DNA from: F23-D06 sp045600525
GTDB taxonomy: Bacteria > Bacteroidota > Bacteroidia > Bacteroidales > WCHB1-69
DNA length: 6,600 nucleotides
NCBI GenBank assembly: GCA_045600525.1
Contig: JAZRYC010000163.1
Span: 1-6,600, forward strand
Reading direction: 5' to 3'
Part shown: in pieces, positions 1 to 6,394 of the stretch
Layout of the letters: each line of letters starts with the position of its first letter
Numbering within the stretch: the stretch's first letter is position 1
Program-made: the position numbers and the translations under genes
Notes under the pieces: generated by a model
The model's database searches: none
Seen by the model: the letters and a program-made list of their open reading frames with translations, nothing else
What the model was told of the DNA's origin: nothing

Positions 1-1
1 T

Positions 2-571
2 CCGATTTGGATCAATACCCACTTCAACCACTCCAATGAAGTTACTCCGGAGTCTGCTGCTGCTTGCGCAAGATTGGCCGACGCCGGTGTTCCATTGGGC
101 AACCAAACCGTTTTGTTGCGCGGTGTAAACGATGATCCTAAAATTATGATGGACCTCGTTCACAACCTCGTTAAAATGCGTGTCCGTCCGTACTACATCT
201 ATCAATGCGACCTCTCTATGGGTCTCGAACATTTCCGTACCCCTGTCTCAAAGGGTATTGAAATTATGGAAAGCCTCCGCGGTCACACTTCAGGCTTCTG
301 CGTTCCTACTTTCGTGGTGGATGCTCCTGGCGGTGGCGGTAAGATTCCTGTCATGCCGCAGTATATGATTTCCCAAAGCCCGAACCGCGTGATTCTGCGC
401 AACTATGAGGGTGTCATCACCACTTACACCGAACCTACGGACTATGTGGAAAACACCTGCGACAATCATCCTGAAGAACACAAGACGGAAGGCGTTGCCG
501 CACAATTGCACGGCGATTTCATGGCCATCGAACCTGCAGAATTGGATCGTAAAAAACGTCATAGAAAATAA
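2..571 (+). CDS. kamA: Lysine 2,3-aminomutase, C-terminal part (partial, 5' end outside window)
   Basis: This is the last 189 residues of a radical-SAM, PLP-dependent lysine 2,3-aminomutase, which converts L-lysine to beta-lysine, the first step of anaerobic lysine fermentation. The frame is open from base 2, so the TTG at 74 is not the true start. Visible family signatures are WINTHFNH, GVPLGNQ, RPYYIYQCDLS, EHFRTPVSKGIE and VVDAPGGGGK. By alignment from memory to the Clostridium subterminale enzyme (416 aa), the GGGGK lysine (codon 341-343) is the PLP Schiff-base Lys337. The Asp of VVDAP (codon 320-322) is Asp330 and the Asp of YQCDLS is Asp293, both of which contact substrate. The catalytic half therefore looks intact. 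The zinc ligands do not: the position of Cys268 is Asp (NDDPK), and the C-terminal CxCxxC is reduced to one Cys (TCDNH). The SAM cluster CxxxCxxC lies outside the window. EpmB-type paralogues are less likely given the close KamA match, including the C-terminal tail. A strong terminator follows. Confidence 0.93.
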   Translation, partial: PIWINTHFNHSNEVTPESAAACARLADAGVPLGNQTVLLRGVNDDPKIMMDLVHNLVKMRVRPYYIYQCDLSMGLEHFRTPVSKGIEIMESLRGHTSGFCVPTFVVDAPGGGGKIPVMPQYMISQSPNRVILRNYEGVITTYTEPTDYVENTCDNHPEEHKTEGVAAQLHGDFMAIEPAELDRKKRHRK

Positions 572-588
572 ATTAACCCGTATATGCT

Positions 589-623
589 GTAGAGACGGAG
601 TACACTCCGTCTCTACATTTTTT
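589..623 (+). terminator. Rho-independent terminator after kamA
   Basis: A perfect 12-bp stem (589-600 pairs with 605-616, starting GTAGAGACGGAG) has a 4-nt loop (TACA) and is followed by A and six T. It sits 17 nt after the kamA stop. The T run ends only 12 nt before the kdsA start codon, so it separates kamA from kdsA unless read-through occurs. Confidence 0.85.
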
Positions 624-635
624 ATATAAAAAGGT

Positions 636-1430
636 ATGATAGCATTTGAAAACCAACGGAACTTTTTCCTGATCGCCGGCCCCTGTGTGGTGGAAGGTGA
701 GGAAATTACTTTGCGCATTGCTCGCGAAATCAAGGCGATTTGTGAAGAATTGGATATCCCGTATCTTTTCAAAGCGTCATATAAAAAGGCAAACCGCTCT
801 TCGTTGCGCTCGTTCACCGGCATCGGAAATGAAAAGGCCCTGGCGGTGTTGCAAAAAGTGAAAACAGAATACGACCTGCCCATCGTGACGGATATCCACA
901 CGGAAGAAGAAGCCGAATGGGCTGCGCAAGTGGCAGACGTCTTGCAAATCCCAGCCTTCCTCTGTCGCCAGACGGACTTGCTGGTGGCCGCTGCCAAGAC
1001 GGGCAAATATGTGAATATCAAAAAGGGACAGTTCCTCTCGCCTGAATCTATGCGTTTCGCAGTAGAGAAGGTCCGCGAGTCAGGTAACAACCATGTGATG
1101 GTCACGGAGCGCGGCACCTCGTTTGGCTACCAGGACTTGGTGGTTGATTTTCGCGGGGTGAAAGCGCTACAGGAGAATCACTGTCCTGCCGTGCTGGACT
1201 GTACGCATTCTCTGCAACAACCTAATCAGTCGAAGGGCGTAACCGGCGGTCGTCCGGACCTGATAGAGACGATTGCCAAGGCGGGTGTGTCAGTTGGCTT
1301 CGACGGCCTCTTTATGGAAACACATCCCGATCCGCAACACGCGCTTTCCGATGGCGCCAACATGCTCCCTTTACACGAACTGAAACCGCTGCTTGAAAAA
1401 TTGTTGAGAATCAGAAGTGCCATTTTATGA
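636..1430 (+). CDS. kdsA: 3-deoxy-8-phosphooctulonate (Kdo-8-P) synthase, metal-dependent class
   Basis: This 264-residue cytoplasmic enzyme condenses phosphoenolpyruvate with arabinose 5-phosphate to give Kdo 8-phosphate, the committed step to the Kdo sugar of LPS inner core. Its length is normal for the family, and the TIM-barrel motifs are all visible: IAGPC near the N-terminus, FKASYKKANRSS (45-56), IVTDIH (83-88), IPAFLCRQTDLL (105-116), FGYQDLVVDFR (163-173) and FMETHPDP (226-233). Compared from memory with the Aquifex enzyme, the four metal ligands are present as Cys17, His191 (DCTHS), Glu228 and Asp239 (ALSDG). This marks the metal-dependent class; the E. coli-type enzyme has Asn at the Cys position. 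The ATG at 636 fits the short N-terminus before IAGPC. Only a weak AAGG stands 1 nt upstream. No Bacteroidetes promoter box is visible between the kamA terminator and the start. The stop overlaps the next gene's start as ATGA. Confidence 0.97.
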   Translation: MIAFENQRNFFLIAGPCVVEGEEITLRIAREIKAICEELDIPYLFKASYKKANRSSLRSFTGIGNEKALAVLQKVKTEYDLPIVTDIHTEEEAEWAAQVADVLQIPAFLCRQTDLLVAAAKTGKYVNIKKGQFLSPESMRFAVEKVRESGNNHVMVTERGTSFGYQDLVVDFRGVKALQENHCPAVLDCTHSLQQPNQSKGVTGGRPDLIETIAKAGVSVGFDGLFMETHPDPQHALSDGANMLPLHELKPLLEKLLRIRSAIL

Positions 1431-3505
1431 AAGCGAAGCATCTTCACAGAATAATCATCGCCCTTTCAGTTTTTATCTGCTACGGAAACACAATATCCCT
1501 CAAATATGCCCTTGACGACCGCGTTGTCATTTTGGAAAGTCAATACACCATTCAGGGCGGATTTCAAAGTCTAAAAAGCATACTTACCGAAGATACGTTC
1601 TCGGGATATTTTGGCGGCGACAAGAATCTTGTTGCCGGCGGAAGATATCGTCCGCTATCTCAAGTCAGCTTCATGATTGAAGGCCAACTTTTCGGAAAAG
1701 ATGTTAAGCAACAGATTGGGGACGTCTCCACTTATGAAAGGCTCCACAACCCAAAAAATGAAGAAATCTTCGAATCCTCTATCCTACCCTACATCAGTCA
1801 TTGCTTCAACATACTCTATTTCCTACTCCTCTGCCTCCTCATCTACGAAATCCTCAGTAGGATATTTCCCGCCGACGACGCCAAGAAGAATTGGCTTTCC
1901 TCCCTTGCATTTCTTGCCACACTAATTTTTGCCATACATCCCATTCACACAGAAGTAGTCGCAAACCTTAAGGGACGCGATGAAATTTTCGCCATGCTGG
2001 GTGCCATGGGAGCCTTATTCTGCAGTCTGAAATACACAGAACAACATAAATGCGGATGGCTCATTCTCAGTGTCATCAGTTTTGTTTTCGGTATCTTCTC
2101 CAAGGAAAATGCCATTACATTTCTCGCCATCGTACCACTAACCATTTATTTTGCAAATGGTTCTTCCGCAAGAAAGAAAGACTATCTACTTACCCTACTG
2201 CCGCTCGTCATGGGCAGTATTCTCTATATCTTCGTCAGAAGCATTGTCCTTGGCGGTTTTATGCCCAGCGATGAAAGCCAAAACATTCTGAACAATCCAT
2301 TTGTACATTCCAGTAAAGTACAAGAAATAGCCACCGTAATCATAACCTGGGGAATATATCTCAAGCTCTTGTTTATTCCACATCCTCTCACCCACGACTA
2401 CTACCCCAATCAAATTGCCATCACCGACTTTTCAAATCCGTTGGTATGGATTTTTCTATTAGGTATTATTGTTTTGGTTTACTATGCAGTAAAGCATCTT
2501 AAACAACGAAGCGTTCCTGCTTACGCCATTCTTTTCTTCATTATCACATTCTCCATCACTTCAAACCTTCTTTTCAATGTTGGAACTTTCATGAACGAAA
2601 GATTCCTATTTATGTCCTCGTTAGGATTCACTATCATATTAGGTTATTGGCTACACCTATTGCTCACATCAGGGAAATCCTATCTTCATAGAATCTCAAT
2701 CATTCTCCTTTGCGTGGTAGGAGGCCTTTTCATGTTAAAAACCATTACCAGGAACCTCGTATGGAAAGATGATATTACTTTATTTCTAACTGATGTTAAG
2801 ACTTCTGACAAGAGCATCAAATGCAACATATCCGCTGGAGGAAGTTACCTCAAACTCTGGAAGCAGAGCCACCATGAGAAGGACAAGAAGAACGCCTACA
2901 AGCATTTGGAAAAAGCCATCCGGTTGAACAATCTCTCATTAAACGCATATATGCTATTAGGTGAATTAATGTATCTGGATGGTAATATAGATGGTTCATA
3001 CGAAGCCTATCGAATGGCAGCCTATATTGATCCTCGAGATAAATTGGCCCAAGAAAACCTTGAGAAGGTATCCTACAAGAAAGATGATCTTACGCTCAAT
3101 CCCATTTCCCAATTGCTAGACCAAGGAATCCTTGAAAAAAATCCACACAAGATCGAAGAAGCCAACCAGAAGATTGACGCCTTCCTCAAGAATAATCCCG
3201 AAAGCATACTTGGATTGAACATCAAGGGTAACATTATGGGAAGAGGTTATGGCCGGCTAGACGAAGCCATACATATTTACGAACAAATTCTGCAAAAAGA
3301 CCCAACCTACTCCAGTGCATGGGAGAACATGGGAATCGCCTACGCCATCAAGCGTAACTTTAATAAGGCAGAGGAATGTCTGCTAAATGCATTGAAATAC
3401 GCTCCCGATAACGATAACGTAAAGAAGAATCTTTATTTCATGTACATGGACATGGGCGAAAGGCAAAAGGCAGAAAAAATAAGATCCACAATAAGTGAAC
3501 AATAA
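1427..3505 (+). CDS. GT-C-type membrane glycosyltransferase with C-terminal TPR repeats (TMTC/O-mannosyltransferase-like)
   Basis: This 692-residue protein has an N-terminal multi-pass membrane part and a soluble tetratricopeptide C-terminus. About 10-12 hydrophobic segments are visible, roughly at 8-28, 126-146, 156-174, 186-200, 210-242 (probably two), 252-274, 302-317, 338-356, 363-384, 394-412 and 421-438. Motifs match the TMTC-like GT-C group: an acidic pair Asp30-Asp31 in the first extracytoplasmic loop (candidate catalytic acid), RYRPLSQVSF (73-82), HPIHTEVVANLKGRDE (171-186), SKENAITF (225-232) and RNLVWKDDITLF (442-453). TPR-like helices lie at about 487-545 and 596-688 (for example AWENMGIAYAIKRNFNKAEE). 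The family uses a lipid-linked sugar, often dolichyl- or polyprenyl-phosphate mannose, to glycosylate proteins. The actual donor and acceptor here are unknown. Its ATG overlaps the kdsA stop by 4 nt, implying translational coupling. It converges on the next gene with a 21-nt gap and no clear terminator. Confidence 0.85.
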   Translation: MKAKHLHRIIIALSVFICYGNTISLKYALDDRVVILESQYTIQGGFQSLKSILTEDTFSGYFGGDKNLVAGGRYRPLSQVSFMIEGQLFGKDVKQQIGDVSTYERLHNPKNEEIFESSILPYISHCFNILYFLLLCLLIYEILSRIFPADDAKKNWLSSLAFLATLIFAIHPIHTEVVANLKGRDEIFAMLGAMGALFCSLKYTEQHKCGWLILSVISFVFGIFSKENAITFLAIVPLTIYFANGSSARKKDYLLTLLPLVMGSILYIFVRSIVLGGFMPSDESQNILNNPFVHSSKVQEIATVIITWGIYLKLLFIPHPLTHDYYPNQIAITDFSNPLVWIFLLGIIVLVYYAVKHLKQRSVPAYAILFFIITFSITSNLLFNVGTFMNERFLFMSSLGFTIILGYWLHLLLTSGKSYLHRISIILLCVVGGLFMLKTITRNLVWKDDITLFLTDVKTSDKSIKCNISAGGSYLKLWKQSHHEKDKKNAYKHLEKAIRLNNLSLNAYMLLGELMYLDGNIDGSYEAYRMAAYIDPRDKLAQENLEKVSYKKDDLTLNPISQLLDQGILEKNPHKIEEANQKIDAFLKNNPESILGLNIKGNIMGRGYGRLDEAIHIYEQILQKDPTYSSAWENMGIAYAIKRNFNKAEECLLNALKYAPDNDNVKKNLYFMYMDMGERQKAEKIRSTISEQ

Positions 3506-3526
3506 CGCACACTTATAGTAAAATCA

Positions 3527-4702
3527 CTATTCACTTTCAAGCGGTTCCTTGCGCAATTCCTGCGTCCATTCCGTATCTGAATAGGCGTTATCTTTCAAGC
3601 AGCGAACGCTGAGTCCGTATATTTTAGACTTAATGTCTTTAAGTACGTCATTGCAACCATACATTAAGGAGCAACAATGGGCAGTGTAGGTTGATACTAC
3701 GTCATCGCACCAGTAATGGGTAAAGCCCAAGAGGTTCTCAAAGCGTTCCATATTAGGATTATACATACCGGCAGGACGTGCATCAAAGCCTGTGGTATTA
3801 CTTCCGAGAATCAACCATAGGGAATCAGATTTAAGCGTATTGGCTTCAAAGTCGGACATATCCACAACATTTTCAGCGGTAGGGATATGCCAACCTTCTG
3901 GGCAGATACCCTGCACGAAATGATTTCCATCAGCTACACGTGCCGGTGTTTCCGTACTTCCTTCGGGAAGTGCGACTGCAGACTGCCATGTATAGAGGCG
4001 ACCATACGTTTCGAGATTTGCTTCAGTGTCTGAATAGGGATTAGTAGAATAAATCATACTTGGCGCCTCACCACCGTCCGTATAATGCGTGGAGCGCATA
4101 TTACTACCTGTCCAACATTCATAGCCAAGCCACAGATTATCATAGTTGTTGCCATCGCCATCAAGCACCTCGGGAAATTTGCAGACGTACACCATGTAAT
4201 GCACTAAAGAGTCACAATCGTGAATAGTGGACAAAAGTTTGTCACTACGTCCGGGAGTAAAGCCACTGGATTCCAAATCAGCATAATCAATGCGAAGGGT
4301 ATCATAAACCTCATATATCGGCCAAACAGTAAGGGTAATCTCCGTCAATGAGTCATAATTGAAATAACTATAATCATAATGGGCAGAATCATACTGACCC
4401 GGGCGAATCAGATTTCCTTCGGCGTCCAGAGAATGGAACTCAAAGCCAGCGACAGGTTCCACATCATTCTGACACATTGCCGTATCAATTTCCACACGCA
4501 GTAATTGTGCCTGCTGCAATCCCGGCACCACATCGGCATTTTCCGCAATGAGTTGATTACAGAACGTTTGCCCATAGGAAAAAGCCACATTGCCTGCTTG
4601 TCCACACGAAGACACAAAACCATGTACGGTATTCTCTTGTTGAGCATTCACTGTCAATGACAGCAGCGAAAAAATCAGAATAAATAAATAAAACTTTTTC
4701 AT
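3527..4702 (-). CDS. Secreted FISUMP-domain protein (putative surface lipoprotein/adhesin-like protein)
   Basis: This is a 391-residue exported protein. The chosen ATG (4700-4702) begins a clear signal peptide: two Lys, then a hydrophobic stretch FYLFILIFSLLSL, ending near residue 20 in VNA|QQ. An in-frame ATG at 4753 would add 17 residues ahead of the signal and is unlikely. Residues about 25-70 resemble the N-terminal region of many Bacteroidetes surface proteins (GNVAFSYGQ...VPGLQQAQ). Residues about 75-175 look like two degenerate adhesin-type modules: YFNYDSLTEITLTVWPIYEV, and CDSLVHYMVYV after DTLRIDYADL. Residues about 180-371 form a FISUMP domain (Fibrobacter succinogenes major paralogous domain): NLWLGYECW, YGRLYTWQSAV (233-243), GICPEGWHIPT (265-275), GFDARPAGMY (305-314), YWCDD (330-334) and LSVRCLKD (364-371). 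The domain's biochemical function is not known. There is no Cys at the signal cleavage site, so it is probably not a lipoprotein, and no type IX sorting domain is recognisable. It has its own promoter at 4809-4839 and no Shine-Dalgarno sequence. Confidence 0.85.
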   Translation of the reverse strand: MKKFYLFILIFSLLSLTVNAQQENTVHGFVSSCGQAGNVAFSYGQTFCNQLIAENADVVPGLQQAQLLRVEIDTAMCQNDVEPVAGFEFHSLDAEGNLIRPGQYDSAHYDYSYFNYDSLTEITLTVWPIYEVYDTLRIDYADLESSGFTPGRSDKLLSTIHDCDSLVHYMVYVCKFPEVLDGDGNNYDNLWLGYECWTGSNMRSTHYTDGGEAPSMIYSTNPYSDTEANLETYGRLYTWQSAVALPEGSTETPARVADGNHFVQGICPEGWHIPTAENVVDMSDFEANTLKSDSLWLILGSNTTGFDARPAGMYNPNMERFENLLGFTHYWCDDVVSTYTAHCCSLMYGCNDVLKDIKSKIYGLSVRCLKDNAYSDTEWTQELRKEPLESE

Positions 4703-4808
4703 TATAATATAATATTTACATAACAAACAAAAAAAGATTTCCCAACACGCCACAACATCATATCTATCAATGCATTAGATACCAAAGGCCTAGTACATCA
4801 CTCATTTG

Positions 4809-4839
4809 CAAAGATATAAAAATAATCAATGCCGACAAA
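4809..4839 (-). promoter_or_regulatory. Bacteroidetes-type promoter for the FISUMP gene
   Basis: Read on the minus strand, TTTG (4839-4836) is followed after 19 nt by TATCTTTG (4816-4809). This is an exact match to the Bacteroidetes sigma-ABfr consensus TTTG-N19-21-TAnnTTTG. The transcript would start near 4803, leaving an AT-rich leader of about 100 nt before the ATG at 4702. The promoter lies downstream of the terminator of the preceding minus-strand gene, so the FISUMP gene is an independent unit. Confidence 0.65.
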
Positions 4840-4887
4840 AGATGAGGATAAAGATATTGCACATGATTTGTTAATAAGGTGAATGGC

Positions 4888-4922
4888 AAAAAGAAAGGGC
4901 ATCGGAAACCGATGCCCTTTCT
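4888..4922 (-). terminator. Rho-independent terminator of the DUF4328-like gene
   Basis: A perfect 14-bp stem (4922-4909 with 4905-4892; core AAAGGGCATCGG) closes a 3-nt loop. On the minus strand it is followed by four T. It starts 23 nt after the stop codon at 4945. The T tract is short, but the stem is long and GC-containing. Confidence 0.8.
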
Positions 4923-4944
4923 CTTCATTAGTATAGCAGTATTA

Positions 4945-5922
4945 TTATTCAGCTGTTTCGAATTTGTCCGCATTATCGACCATCATCTTATTCTTCTTGT
5001 TATAAGCAAGAATGAGGTAAACTTCTTCCAACAGACAAAGAATCAAAACCACGATGGCGACAATCGTAACACCTTTATGGTTGAATTTCTGGAAGAACGC
5101 ACCTTCGCGGAAGAAGGTGAGGAAAAGAATGATGTTCATCAACCACACGCTGCAAAGCAGCAAACCCCACCAAATGGAAATATGAAGACCACTGTTATCT
5201 ACAGCCGTGTCTTTTGCGTCTTTCGTAATAGATACAATTGACTTGTCTTCCAAAATATAATCTGTTTCTTCCCAAATTTCCTTGAAGAAGGAGACTGGTT
5301 TGATCAAATTATAGACAGGAATAATCCAACTCACATAGGAGAGCCATGAAGGCATACCGCTTTTCATCCAAGCAGCGGCATTATGGATATTTTTGGAATT
5401 TTTGAAATTCCAAGTGGCCATAGCAGCTATTTTAAGGATAAATATAATCAACGTCACAACAGCGATAGCGACAAATCCTTTCTTTGTTTTAGTGTTTGCC
5501 TGGTTGATTTCATCCCAATGAGCTTGAACAGGAGCGTATTCAGCTTCCTTTTCAGCGATTTCCTTCACATGAGCTGCTTGTGCGTCTTTTTTCTCAGCAA
5601 GCGTTTCCTTAGTCACATTAATAGCATCTTCCAACGTCTTTTTATCAGCCTTAGCAACGGTGGAAAGTTTCTGTTTAAGCGTATCCAACTTATAGGAGTA
5701 ATAGGCGACTTCGGCACTGTCTTGTTTGAGAGGATGTTGAGCCATAACAAAATCCTCATAAGATTTTTCGTATGCCGGTCTTTCCTCTACCACAACAACG
5801 TTGGTCTTATCAAATTTCATTAAAAAAACCATTGATAAGATGAAGAAAACCAGGAGAAGAGCATTGAGCAGAAGCGTAAGCTTGCTCCAAAGAGAATTGT
5901 TGGTAATGTTTTTCATATTCAT
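4945..5922 (-). CDS. Multi-pass membrane protein with DUF4328-like C-terminal half and a coiled coil
   Basis: This is a 325-residue membrane protein of unknown function. Residues 14-35 form a first membrane helix. Residues about 65-145 are charged, rich in Lys/Glu/Ala and free of Pro until about 131, predicting a coiled coil or long helical hairpin. Further membrane segments are at about 149-170, 193-207, 249-271 and 284-307. Around 192-217, WLSYVSWIIPVYNLIKPVSF, then KEIW and later ISIWWGLLL (248-256), resembles the DUF4328 pattern (SW-hydrophobic-P-hydrophobic-N-hydrophobic-P ... IW ... WW). DUF4328 proteins are usually four-helix proteins of actinobacteria and Bacteroidetes with no known function; the N-terminal helix plus coiled coil is an addition to that core. 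A second ATG lies two codons downstream (5914-5916), and I cannot decide between the two starts. It appears to be a single-gene transcription unit. Confidence 0.7.
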   Translation of the reverse strand: MNMKNITNNSLWSKLTLLLNALLLVFFILSMVFLMKFDKTNVVVVEERPAYEKSYEDFVMAQHPLKQDSAEVAYYSYKLDTLKQKLSTVAKADKKTLEDAINVTKETLAEKKDAQAAHVKEIAEKEAEYAPVQAHWDEINQANTKTKKGFVAIAVVTLIIFILKIAAMATWNFKNSKNIHNAAAWMKSGMPSWLSYVSWIIPVYNLIKPVSFFKEIWEETDYILEDKSIVSITKDAKDTAVDNSGLHISIWWGLLLCSVWLMNIILFLTFFREGAFFQKFNHKGVTIVAIVVLILCLLEEVYLILAYNKKNKMMVDNADKFETAE

Positions 5923-5961
5923 TAAATATTTATGTTACTAATTATCAATAAAATAATACTC

Positions 5962-5993
5962 CAAACCTAAATTTAGAAGCAGTTGCAAAAATA
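5962..5993 (-). promoter_or_regulatory. Candidate Bacteroidetes promoter(s) for the DUF4328-like gene
   Basis: Two minus-strand matches to TAnnTTTG lie upstream of the start: TAGGTTTG (5969-5962), with a TTTG box (5989-5986) only 16 nt away, and TATTTTTG (5993-5986), with no TTTG box at the expected distance. Either would give a leader of roughly 35-60 nt. The surrounding sequence is very A/T-rich, so chance matches are possible. Confidence 0.35.
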
Positions 5994-6033
5994 AAAAAAA
6001 TTCTTTTGATGCGCCATGATATAAAAAAAAATG

Positions 6034-6041
6034 TATTTTTG
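6034..6041 (+). promoter_or_regulatory. Candidate -7 box of the tRNA promoter
   Basis: TATTTTTG matches the Bacteroidetes TAnnTTTG element and lies 16 nt before the first base of tRNA-Pro. The nearest upstream TTTG (6005-6008) is 25 nt away, longer than the usual 19-21, so only the -7 box is well supported. It would drive both tRNA genes. Confidence 0.5.
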
Positions 6042-6057
6042 CAGCCGCAAATCAAGG

Positions 6058-6133
6058 CGGGGTGTAGCGCAGTTGGTAGCGCGCTACGTTCGGGACGTAG
6101 AGGCCGGAAGTTCGAGTCTTCTCACCCCGACCA
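6058..6133 (+). tRNA. tRNA-Pro (anticodon CGG)
   Basis: A complete 76-nt tRNA. The acceptor stem CGGGGTG (6058-6064) pairs with CACCCCG (6123-6129), followed by discriminator A and an encoded CCA (6131-6133). The anticodon stem CTACG/CGTAG encloses the loop TTCGGGA with anticodon CGG (6091-6093), which reads CCG. The T-loop TTCGAGT is present. It is followed after 18 nt by tRNA-Ser and is probably co-transcribed with it. Confidence 0.97.
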
Positions 6134-6151
6134 GCATTTCAGCAGATACCC

Positions 6152-6238
6152 GGAGAGGTGGGTGAGTGGCTGAAACCAACAGTTTGCTAAACTGTCGATG
6201 GGGAAACCTATCCGCGAGTTCGAATCTCGCCCTCTCCG
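6152..6238 (+). tRNA. tRNA-Ser (anticodon GCT)
   Basis: An 87-nt class II tRNA. The acceptor stem GGAGAGG (6152-6158) pairs with CCTCTCC (6231-6237), with discriminator G. The anticodon stem ACAGT/ACTGT encloses TTGCTAA with anticodon GCT (6186-6188), reading AGC and AGU. The long variable arm (6196-6213) folds as GATGGG/CCTATC with a G-T pair. The T arm is GCGAG-TTCGAAT-CTCGC. CCA is not encoded: the gene runs into CAAAA after the discriminator, unlike the adjacent tRNA-Pro. Its last 16 nt are repeated 172 nt downstream. Confidence 0.97.
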
Positions 6239-6280
6239 CAAAACAAAAAGCAACGCATCAAGCGTTGCTTTTTTCGTATG
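6223..6280 (+). repeat. 58-nt direct repeat, copy 1 (tRNA-Ser 3' end plus terminator)
   Basis: The repeat begins at the last three bases of the tRNA-Ser T-loop, covers the 3' T-stem, the 3' acceptor strand and the discriminator, then continues through an A-rich linker, a terminator hairpin and CGTATG. Copy 2 is at 6395-6452, offset 172 nt. The only differences are three of five hairpin-loop bases (ATCAA against GACGA), giving 55/58 identity. The tRNA-3'-end location resembles an attachment site for a tyrosine integrase, but no integrase gene is visible. Confidence 0.9.
6245..6274 (+). terminator. Terminator of the tRNA transcript
   Basis: AAAAAGCAACGC (6245-6256) pairs with GCGTTGCTTTTT (6262-6273) around the loop ATCAA, ending in six T (6269-6274). 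The A tract opposite the T tract could make it work in both directions. It lies 6 nt after the tRNA-Ser discriminator base. Confidence 0.85.
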
Positions 6281-6330
6281 CGGACATTCGTCGGCAGCTT
6301 GCTGACGTAAGAAGGTTCGCATACGAAAAA
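6270..6330. repeat. Inverted repeat with nested hairpin
   Basis: TTTTTCGTATGCG (6270-6282) and its exact reverse complement (6318-6330) form a 13-bp inverted repeat 35 nt apart. Nested inside is an 8-bp hairpin, CGTCGGCA (6289-6296) with TGCTGACG (6300-6307), containing one G-T pair and loop GCT. This lets the first terminator module and the inverted module at 6318-6357 pair with each other. Confidence 0.7.
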
Positions 6331-6357
6331 GAGCGTTGCGACAGCAATGCTTTTTTT
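6326..6357. terminator. Third, diverged terminator-like hairpin (inverted copy)
   Basis: A five-A tract, GA, then GCGTTGC (6333-6339), loop GACA and GCAATGC (6344-6350), pair with one G-T wobble and end in seven T (6351-6357). Read on the minus strand, with its CGTATGCG flank, the unit aligns with the copy 1 hairpin, so it looks like an inverted, decayed relative. It could terminate on either strand. Confidence 0.55.
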
Positions 6358-6394
6358 GTCTTGCAAGGACGCCCGCGGCAGCGCAGAGATCTTC

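Noticed and set aside
290..1117. 275-codon open frame on the minus strand across kamA and kdsA
   Set aside because: It is antisense to two clearly conserved genes, spans their terminator, and its translation shows no recognisable domain.
3491..3530. Possible bidirectional terminator between the convergent genes
   Set aside because: Only a 7-bp AT-rich inverted repeat with a 12-nt loop (3491-3497 with 3510-3516) and a 5-bp one (3515-3519 with 3526-3530) are present, with no T tract.
4703..4753. Longer start for the FISUMP protein at the ATG at 4753
   Set aside because: It would place 17 residues before a textbook signal peptide; the start at 4702 gives the normal n-region.
4879..5823. Plus-strand open frames opposite the DUF4328-like gene (4879-5241, 5383-5823)
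   Set aside because: They are shadows of the minus-strand gene with no homology signal, and the first one starts inside the terminator region.
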